A stretch of DNA of 20,336 nucleotides from Gammaproteobacteria bacterium (GTDB lineage: Bacteria; Pseudomonadota; Gammaproteobacteria; S144-34). Numbering within the stretch: the stretch's first letter is position 1; the number at the start of each line of letters is the position of its first letter. Where the stretch lies: the NCBI GenBank assembly GCA_015487895.1, contig WFOW01000224.1, positions 1-20,336 of the forward strand, written 5' to 3'. The position numbers were made by a program, and so were the translations under genes. Of the stretch, positions 15,017 to 20,336 are shown piece after piece. The notes beneath the pieces are model-generated. The model was not told the DNA's origin. It saw only the letters and a list, made by a program, of their open reading frames with translations, and did no database searches.

Positions 15017-18000
15017 ATGGGGCCGCGGCGCGGCGGCATCGCCGCCTGGTCGGTGGACCACCCGGTCGGCGTCAGCCTGATCGCCGCCGCCGTGTGCGTG
15101 CTGGGGCTGGTGGCCTACGCCTCGCTGCGCGTGGACCTGCTGCCGCGCATCGTCTACCCCGAGGTGCGCGTGCGCGTGCTGGACCCCGGCGTGCCGCCGG
15201 CCGTCATGGAGGACCGGGTCACGCGCCAGCTCGAGGAGCAGCTCGCCATCACCGAGGGCGCGATCGCCGTGCAGTCCTTCACCACCGAGGGGCGCAGCGC
15301 GGTCAACCTCTCCTTCCCCTACGGCACCGACGTCGACGCGGCGCTGCGCGACGCCAGCAACCGTCTCGATCGCGCCCGGCGCTTCCTGCCGGACACGGTG
15401 CGCCCGCCCATCATCTTCAAGCGCGACCCTTCGCAGATCCCGGTGCTCGAGCTGGTGGCGAGCTCCGAGAGGCGCGGGCCCGTCGCCCTGCGCGAGTGGG
15501 TGGACTACACGCTCTCGCGCTGGCTCATCAACCTGCCGGGGGTGGCTGCGGTCGAGGTCGGCGGCGGCCTCGAGCCGGAGGTGAGCGTCGCCGCCGACCC
15601 GGTCCGCCTGGCCGGCCTCGGCCTCGACCACGAGGACCTCGTGGAGGCCATCGCCGCCGGCGCGCGTGACCAGCCCGGCGGCCGCCTGAGCGGGGCGCTG
15701 CGCGCCTGGACCGCGCGCGCCGTCGCCGGCGTGGAGGATGCCGCCGCCCTGGCGGCCCTGCCGTTGCGCGCCGGCGAGCGCCGCCTGCGGCTCGGCGACG
15801 TCGCCACCGTCACCGAGGGGCACGAGCCGGAGCGCCTGCGCGTGCGCCTCAACGGCCTGCCCGGCGTCAAGGCGTCGATCCAGAAGCAGCCGGAGGCCAA
15901 CACCGTGGAGGTGATCGACCACGTGCACGCACGCCTCGGCTGGCTGCGTGCCCAGGGCCTGATCCCGGACGACATCGAGATCCGCACGGTGGGCGACCAG
16001 TCGCGCTTCATCCGCCATGCCATCCGCAACGCCGCCCAGGCCGCCCTCACCGGCGCCGCCCTCGCCATGCTGGTGGTCTACCTGTTCCTCGGCGACCTGC
16101 GCCGCACGCTCGTCATCGGCACCGCCATCCCCATCGCCATCCTCGTCACCTTCGCGGGCATGGCGGCGGGCGGGCTCACCCTGAACGTCATGACGCTCGG
16201 CGGGCTCGCGGTCGGCGTCGGCCTGCTGGTCGACAGCACCATCGTCATGCTCGAGAACGTCCATCGCCACCAGCGTCTCGGCGAGGGCGCGCGCGAGGCC
16301 GCCCTGCGCGCCGCGGGCGAGGTGACGAGCCCCATCGTCGCCGCCACCAGCACCAACCTCGCCGCCGTGCTGCCCTTCCTGTTCGTCGGCGGCCTGGTGG
16401 GGCTGCTCTTCCGCGAGCTCATCCTCACCATCGCGCTCGCCATCTTCAGCTCCATGGTCGTGGCGCTCACCCTGGTGCCGGCCCTCGGCGCGCGCGTGCG
16501 CGACCGCGCCCCGGGGCGCCTGCGGCGCGCCGCCGACGCCTTCATGGCGCGCCTGCGCGCGGCCTATGCGCGGCTCGTGCGCGCCGTCCTGCGCCGCCCC
16601 TGGGCCGTGCCGGCGCTGCTGCTCCCCCTGCTCGCGCTGGCGCTCGTGTGGATGGCCGGCGCGCGGCAGGCCTTCCTGCCCACGCCCGACGAGGGCCGCA
16701 TCCACGTGCGCCTGACGGGCGATCCCGGCATCACGCTCGACGACATGGACGCGGCGGTATCGCGCATCGAGGACATCATCCTCGCCCAGCCCGAGGTGGA
16801 GACCGCCTACACGGTGGTCGGGGGCTTCGTCTTCGGACGCTCCGAGTACGAGACCCCGAACCGCAGCGGCATCACCGTGCAGCTCGTGCCGGCGGGCGAG
16901 CGCGCGGCGAGCAGCGAGGCCTTCGCCGAGCGGCTGCGCCGCGAGATCCGCGAGGCCGGCCTGCCGGGCGTGCGCGTGCGCATCCATGTCGCCGGGGTGC
17001 GCGGCGTGCGTCTCGGCCGCGGCGACGACGACCTCTCGCTGCGCGTGCGCGGACCGGACCTGTTCACGCTGGCGCGCATCGGCGACCGCATCGTCGAGCA
17101 CCTGCGCGGGGTGCGCGGGCTGCGCAACCTGGCCCACACCTACGAGGACCCGGGCCAGGAGATCGCCGTGCGCATCGACCCGGCACGCGCGGCCGACCTT
17201 GGGGTCGACCCCAAGGCCGTCGGACGCGCCCTGCGCGCCGCGCTCGAGGGGCTGGAGGTGGGCGAGCTGGTGCGCGGCGACCGCGCCGTGCCCGTGCGCC
17301 TGCGGCTCAGGGGCGCGGCGGCGCGCGACCCCGCCGCCCTCGGCGACCTCGTGGTGCGCGGGGCGGGCGGCCGCCCCGTGCGCATCGCCGACGTCGCGCG
17401 CATCGAGCTGGCCGCCGCGCCGCCGCGCATCCAGCGCGACCGCCAGCAGCGCATCGTCGAGGTGGCAGGCTCCTTCGCCGCCGGCGCCGATCCCGAGGCG
17501 GTGATGGCCGAGGTGCGCGCGCGCCTGCGCGACCTGGAGCTGCCCGAAGGCTATGCGCTCTACGAGGCGGGCGCCCTGGAGGCGCTGCGCCAGGGGCGCC
17601 GCCTCGGCCTCGCCCTCCTGGGGCTCGCCGTCTTCCTCGTGTTCGTGGTGATGGCCGTGCAGTACGAGTCGCTGCGCGACCCGGCGGTGATCCTGGCGAG
17701 CGTGCCCTTCGCCCTGCTCGGCGTCGCCCTCGGCCTGTGGGCGACGGGCATGCCGCTCTCCATGCCGGTCTGGCTCGGCCTCATCATGCTCGCGGGCATC
17801 GTCGTCAACAACGCCATCGTCCTGGTCGAGCAGATCCGCATCGAGCGCGCGCGCGGGCGCGCCCTGGACGAGGCCGTGGTGGAGGCTGCGGGCAACCGCC
17901 TGCGCCCCATCCTGATGACCGTGCTGACCACCGTGCTCGGCATGACGCCGCTCGCCCTCGGCCTCGGCGAAGGCTCGGAGCTGCTCCAGCCGCTGGCGGT

Positions 18001-18088
18001 GGTGATGGTCTGGGGCCTGGCGCTGTCGACGGTGGTCTCGCTGGTGCTGGTGCCGGCGGTCTACCGCCTGGCCCACGCCCGCGGCTAG
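15017..18088 (+). CDS. RND-family efflux transporter permease (AcrB/MdtB-like)
   Basis: Inner-membrane, proton-driven pump (1023 aa, usual length). TM1 is near residues 18-36. Two large periplasmic loops and repeated six-helix blocks follow; residues ~335-500 hold TM2-6 and ~860-1020 hold TM8-12. TM4 reads [17 protein letters not shown]406 is kept, but the neighbouring Asp of the AcrB pair is S407. TM10 reads [16 protein letters not shown], with Asn (N931/N932) where AcrB has its Lys. It is therefore an RND member with a reduced relay, not a classical AcrB. ATG 15017 follows the adaptor stop by 2 nt; GTG 15011 in the same frame would overlap it. No outer-membrane factor gene is adjacent. Its stop overlaps that of cysG on the other strand. 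Confidence 0.92.
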   Translation: MGPRRGGIAAWSVDHPVGVSLIAAAVCVLGLVAYASLRVDLLPRIVYPEVRVRVLDPGVPPAVMEDRVTRQLEEQLAITEGAIAVQSFTTEGRSAVNLSFPYGTDVDAALRDASNRLDRARRFLPDTVRPPIIFKRDPSQIPVLELVASSERRGPVALREWVDYTLSRWLINLPGVAAVEVGGGLEPEVSVAADPVRLAGLGLDHEDLVEAIAAGARDQPGGRLSGALRAWTARAVAGVEDAAALAALPLRAGERRLRLGDVATVTEGHEPERLRVRLNGLPGVKASIQKQPEANTVEVIDHVHARLGWLRAQGLIPDDIEIRTVGDQSRFIRHAIRNAAQAALTGAALAMLVVYLFLGDLRRTLVIGTAIPIAILVTFAGMAAGGLTLNVMTLGGLAVGVGLLVDSTIVMLENVHRHQRLGEGAREAALRAAGEVTSPIVAATSTNLAAVLPFLFVGGLVGLLFRELILTIALAIFSSMVVALTLVPALGARVRDRAPGRLRRAADAFMARLRAAYARLVRAVLRRPWAVPALLLPLLALALVWMAGARQAFLPTPDEGRIHVRLTGDPGITLDDMDAAVSRIEDIILAQPEVETAYTVVGGFVFGRSEYETPNRSGITVQLVPAGERAASSEAFAERLRREIREAGLPGVRVRIHVAGVRGVRLGRGDDDLSLRVRGPDLFTLARIGDRIVEHLRGVRGLRNLAHTYEDPGQEIAVRIDPARAADLGVDPKAVGRALRAALEGLEVGELVRGDRAVPVRLRLRGAAARDPAALGDLVVRGAGGRPVRIADVARIELAAAPPRIQRDRQQRIVEVAGSFAAGADPEAVMAEVRARLRDLELPEGYALYEAGALEALRQGRRLGLALLGLAVFLVFVVMAVQYESLRDPAVILASVPFALLGVALGLWATGMPLSMPVWLGLIMLAGIVVNNAIVLVEQIRIERARGRALDEAVVEAAGNRLRPILMTVLTTVLGMTPLALGLGEGSELLQPLAVVMVWGLALSTVVSLVLVPAVYRLAHARG

Positions 18089-19554
18089 CGCGCGGCGCCG
18101 TCGGCCGCCGGCCGGGCGTCCGCGGTGCCGGCCGCGGCCTCGCCGCCCTCCGCGCGCACGGTGCCGCCCGCGGGCTCGAACCACTTGAGCGTGTCGTGCA
18201 GGCGCACCACCTCGCCGACGATGATCAGCGCCGGCGGCTCCACGTGATGGCTGCGCACGAGGTCCGGGAGCGTCTCCAGGTCGCCGACGTAGACGCGCTG
18301 GCCCGAGGTCGTGCCCTGCTCGACCACCGCCGCCGGCGTGCGCGCCGGCAGGCCGTGGGCGACGAGCTCGCGGCAGATGACCTTGATGCCGTGCACGCCC
18401 ATGTAGAAGACCACCGTCTGGCGCGGCTGCGCCAGCATGGGCCAGTTGAGGTCCAGCGAGCCGTCCTTGAGGTGGCCCGTGACGAAGACGCAGGCCTGGG
18501 CGTAGTCGCGGTGGGTGAGCGGGATGCCGGCATAGGCCGCGCACCCCGAGGCCGCCGTGATGCCCGGCACCACCTGGAAGGGGATGCGCTCGTCCATGAG
18601 GGTGGCGATCTCCTCGCCGCCGCGGCCGAAGATGAAGGGATCGCCCCCCTTGAGGCGCAGCACGCGCTTGCCCTCGCGCGCGAGCCGCACCAGGAGCTGG
18701 TTGATGGACTCCTGGGGCAGGGTGTGCTGGCTGCGCTTCTTGCCCACATAGACGCGCTCGGCGTCGCGCCGCACGAGGTCGAGGATCTCGGGCGCGACCA
18801 GGCGGTCGTAGACCACCACGTCGGCCTGCTGCATGAGGCGCAGGGCGCGGAAGGTGAGCAGATCCGGGTCGCCCGGCCCGGCGCCGACCAGGTAGACCTC
18901 GCCCATGGGGCGGGCGTCGGGGTCGGCCTCGGCGAGCGCCGCCTCCAGCGCCGCGCGCGCCTCCTCCTCCTTGCCGGCCAGCACCAGCTCGGCGATGGGC
19001 CCGTCGAGGACCCGCTCCCAGAAGCGCCGCCGCACCTCGGGATCGCGGATGCGCGCCTTGGCCTGCGGCCGGTAGGCCTCGGCGAGCGCCGCCAGCCGCC
19101 CGTAGGCGGCCGGGATCACGCTCTCGAGGCGGGCGCGGAGCTGGCGCGCCAGCACCGGCGAGCTCCCGCCGGTGGAGACGGCGATCTGCACCGGCGAGCG
19201 GTCCACGATGGAAGGCATGACGAAGGTGCACAGGTCCGGGCGGTCGACCACGTTGACCGGCACGTTGGCCGCCCGCGCCGCCTCCGAGACCGCGCGGTTG
19301 ACCGCCTCGTCGTCGGTGGCCGCCACCACCAGCGCCGTGCCGGCGACGTCGTCCGGCTCGAAGCCGCGCGCCACGTGCTCGATCGCGCCGAGCCGCGCGA
19401 GCTCACCGAGGCGCGCGTCGAGCTCCGGGGCCACCACCCGCACCCGAGCGCCCGCGCGCCGCAGGAGCGAGACCTTGCGCGCCGCCACCTCCCCGCCTCC
19501 GACGACGAGGCACGGGCGCTCGCGCACGTTCATGAAAACCGGAAGAAAATCCAT
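18085..19554 (-). CDS. cysG: CysG, trifunctional siroheme synthase
   Basis: Makes siroheme from uroporphyrinogen III in three steps: double methylation, NAD-dependent dehydrogenation and iron insertion (489 aa). N-terminal half (CysG-B): [20 protein letters not shown], then GEVAARK for NAD binding, D104 in NVVDRPD (the dehydrogenase/chelatase aspartate), and [19 protein letters not shown] with Thr at position 128. C-terminal half (CysG-A, from ~215): [50 protein letters not shown] and [13 protein letters not shown] 19554 has GGGGA 9 nt upstream (plus-strand 19564-19568). A ~30-residue Gly/Ala-rich tail extends beyond the usual end. In this organism it should supply siroheme to DsrAB via DsrN as well as to any assimilatory enzyme. 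Confidence 0.95.
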   Translation of the reverse strand: MDFLPVFMNVRERPCLVVGGGEVAARKVSLLRRAGARVRVVAPELDARLGELARLGAIEHVARGFEPDDVAGTALVVAATDDEAVNRAVSEAARAANVPVNVVDRPDLCTFVMPSIVDRSPVQIAVSTGGSSPVLARQLRARLESVIPAAYGRLAALAEAYRPQAKARIRDPEVRRRFWERVLDGPIAELVLAGKEEEARAALEAALAEADPDARPMGEVYLVGAGPGDPDLLTFRALRLMQQADVVVYDRLVAPEILDLVRRDAERVYVGKKRSQHTLPQESINQLLVRLAREGKRVLRLKGGDPFIFGRGGEEIATLMDERIPFQVVPGITAASGCAAYAGIPLTHRDYAQACVFVTGHLKDGSLDLNWPMLAQPRQTVVFYMGVHGIKVICRELVAHGLPARTPAAVVEQGTTSGQRVYVGDLETLPDLVRSHHVEPPALIIVGEVVRLHDTLKWFEPAGGTVRAEGGEAAAGTADARPAADGAAR

Positions 19555-19583
19555 GGTTCGGCATCCCCGCTCAATACCATCCC

Positions 19584-19592
19584 ACCATAGCA
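19584..19592 (-). promoter_or_regulatory. Candidate extended -10 promoter for cysG
   Basis: Read on the minus strand, TGC followed by TATGGT forms an extended -10. Transcription would start near 19577, giving a leader of about 23 nt that includes the GGGGA ribosome site. No good -35 is seen. Confidence 0.4.
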
Positions 19593-19626
19593 TGCCGCCG
19601 CGGAATATCCCGGCTGGGGTAGGCGC

Positions 19627-19663
19627 GCCCCGGCCCGCCGGGGCCATCGCGCCGACGGGCGCG
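19627..19663. repeat. Two adjacent GC-rich stem-loops between cysG and the FKBP gene
   Basis: GCCCCGG (19627-19633) pairs with CCGGGGC (19638-19644), and CGCGCC (19648-19653) pairs with GGCGCG (19658-19663), each with a four-base loop. No T-tract follows either one. They lie between the two divergent promoters. Function unknown. Confidence 0.4.
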
Positions 19664-19682
19664 CTGGCGGAGAGATCCCCTG

Positions 19683-19693
19683 TAGGCTAGACT
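19683..19693 (+). promoter_or_regulatory. Candidate -10 region for the FKBP gene
   Basis: Overlapping TAGGCT (19683-19688) and TAGACT (19688-19693) in the only AT-richer stretch before the gene. AAAGG (19716-19720) provides a ribosome site 10 nt before ATG 19731. Weak prediction with no clear -35. Confidence 0.3.
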
Positions 19694-19730
19694 CCGGAAT
19701 TCCACTATCCGCTACAAAGGTTTCATCTCC

Positions 19731-20210
19731 ATGCAGGTCAGCAAGCACAAGGTCGTCACCATCGACTACACCCTCAGGGACGAGCAGGGCTCGGTCATCG
19801 ACAGCTCCAGCGGCGGCGAGCCGTTCTCCTACATCCAGGGTATCGGCAGCGTCATCCCGGGGCTGGAGCAGGCGCTCGAGGGCCACAACCCCGGCGAGTC
19901 CGTGACGGTCCGCATCCCCCCGGAGCAGGCCTACGGCGAGCGCGACGAGGCGCTGGTGCAGGTCGTGCCCCGCTCCCTCTTCGGCCCCGACCAGGAGGTG
20001 GCCGTCGGCATGCAGTTCCAGGCCGAGACCGAGTCCGGCACGCGCATCGTGACCGTCGTCGGCGTCGAGGACGACCGCGTCACCGTCGATGCCAACCACC
20101 CGCTGGCGGGGGCGACGCTCACCTTCGACGTGACGGTGGTCGACGTCCGCGAGGCCACGCCCGAGGAGCTCGAGCACGGCCATGTGCACGAGGCGGGCGC
20201 CCACGGCTGA
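19731..20210 (+). CDS. SlyD-like FKBP-type peptidyl-prolyl cis-trans isomerase
   Basis: Cytoplasmic folding helper (159 aa) catalysing proline isomerisation, SlyD/FkpB group. The FKBP halves VVTIDYTLRDEQGSVIDSSS and GIGSVIPGLEQALEGHNPGE, then IPPEQAYGERDEALVQVVPR, enclose an inserted IF/chaperone domain (~75-120). NHPLAGATLTFDVTVVDVRE closes the fold, as is typical. The short C-terminus HGHVHEAGAHG contains three His, a reduced version of the metal-binding tail of E. coli SlyD, so nickel binding would be weaker if present. It is a single-gene unit with a strong terminator 24 bp downstream. No link to sulfur metabolism is evident. Confidence 0.93.
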   Translation: MQVSKHKVVTIDYTLRDEQGSVIDSSSGGEPFSYIQGIGSVIPGLEQALEGHNPGESVTVRIPPEQAYGERDEALVQVVPRSLFGPDQEVAVGMQFQAETESGTRIVTVVGVEDDRVTVDANHPLAGATLTFDVTVVDVREATPEELEHGHVHEAGAHG

Positions 20211-20233
20211 AGCAACCGCGAATCCGCGCACGG

Positions 20234-20263
20234 AAAGGCGGGCTCCGGCCCGCCTTTCTCTTT
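20234..20263 (+). terminator. Rho-independent terminator of the FKBP gene
   Basis: A perfect 10-bp stem, AAAGGCGGGC (20234-20243) with GCCCGCCTTT (20248-20257), TCCG loop, is followed by the pyrimidine/T-rich tail CTCTTT. Confidence 0.85.
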
Positions 20264-20305
20264 GGGTGACGGGTGACGGGAGACGGGTCACGGGAGACGG
20301 GAAAG
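20264..20305. repeat. Degenerate heptamer tandem repeat GGGWSAC
   Basis: Six head-to-tail 7-base units start at 20264: GGGTGAC, GGGTGAC, GGGAGAC, GGGTCAC, GGGAGAC and a decayed GGGAAAG. Found right after the terminator in a non-coding stretch. It resembles intergenic low-complexity repeats of GC-rich gammaproteobacteria; no function can be stated. Confidence 0.75.
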
Positions 20306-20312
20306 AAATGGC

Positions 20313-20329
20313 TGCGCCCGAAGGGCGCA
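20313..20329. repeat. Small REP-like hairpin
   Basis: TGCGCCC (20313-20319) and GGGCGCA (20323-20329) are perfect inverted repeats with a GAA loop, next to the heptamer array and at the window edge. Its compact form recalls REP-type dispersed palindromes. It may extend beyond the window. Confidence 0.5.
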
Positions 20330-20336
20330 CCAACCC

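Noticed and set aside
14822..19231. Very long open frame on the minus strand opposite the RND gene (over 1400 codons).
   Set aside because: Composition is Ala/Gly/Arg/His-rich without any family motif upstream of the cysG region, and it lies antisense to a clear RND gene; this is an effect of very high GC. The part beyond 18088 is only another frame of cysG.
1..20336. Search for tRNA, rRNA, CRISPR arrays, riboswitches and transposases.
   Set aside because: No regularly spaced direct repeats, no cloverleaf-like ends, no transposase motifs were recognised; no automated search was possible.

Overview
The window is very GC-rich (mostly GC-ending codons, long antisense shadow frames). It looks like the chromosome of a sulfur-oxidising gammaproteobacterium of the Chromatiales/Ectothiorhodospiraceae kind. 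The basis is an almost contiguous 3' half of a dissimilatory sulfite reductase (dsr) operon of the oxidative type, in the order dsrK-L-J-O-P-N-R, as in purple sulfur bacteria. DsrL and the triheme DsrJ point to rDsr working in the sulfur-oxidation direction. The species cannot be read from the sequence.

Region 1 (1-7764, +) is the dsr operon. DsrK (cut by the window edge), DsrJ, DsrO and DsrP are four of the five subunits of the DsrMKJOP transmembrane redox complex. DsrL is the NAD(P)H-linked iron-sulfur flavoprotein partner of rDsrAB. DsrN makes the siroheme amide cofactor, and DsrR is an IscA-like protein without the cluster-binding cysteines. Genes are tightly packed, with ATGA overlaps at dsrJ/dsrO and dsrN/dsrR. 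No dsrS follows.

Region 2 (7824-10701, +) takes the place where dsrS is expected. It holds a NarX-like histidine kinase, a NarL-like response regulator and a single-domain rhodanese, all joined by ATGA overlaps. The kinase has two closely spaced membrane helices, no periplasmic sensor domain, and a cysteine-containing GAF domain. Its GTG start seems to be leaderless, behind an extended -10 promoter. A 63-bp AT-rich, rare-codon patch lies in its HAMP/linker region.

Region 3 (10742-11598, +) is a MntA-HepT (MNT nucleotidyltransferase / HEPN RNase) toxin-antitoxin pair. Region 4 (11630-13832, -) is an Atm1/HMT1-type ABC exporter followed by a stand-alone S24-peptidase-fold protein that keeps the serine but seems to lack the catalytic lysine. 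Region 5 (13959-18088, +), divergent from region 4, is an RND efflux adaptor plus inner-membrane pump without an outer-membrane partner. Region 6 is cysG (18085-19554, -), the complete trifunctional siroheme synthase, whose stop codon overlaps that of the RND gene. It is divergent from a SlyD-like FKBP isomerase (19731-20210, +), which ends in a strong intrinsic terminator followed by a degenerate heptamer tandem repeat and a small hairpin repeat.

Functionally, CysG makes siroheme, DsrN amidates it for DsrAB, DsrL and DsrMKJOP connect the reductase to NAD(P) and the quinone/periplasm side, and the kinase-regulator-rhodanese module is a plausible but unproven sulfur-responsive regulator. There is no gene-free stretch longer than 300 bases. 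The longest intergenic regions are 19555-19730 and 13833-13958. No tRNA, rRNA, CRISPR array, IS element or prophage gene was seen.
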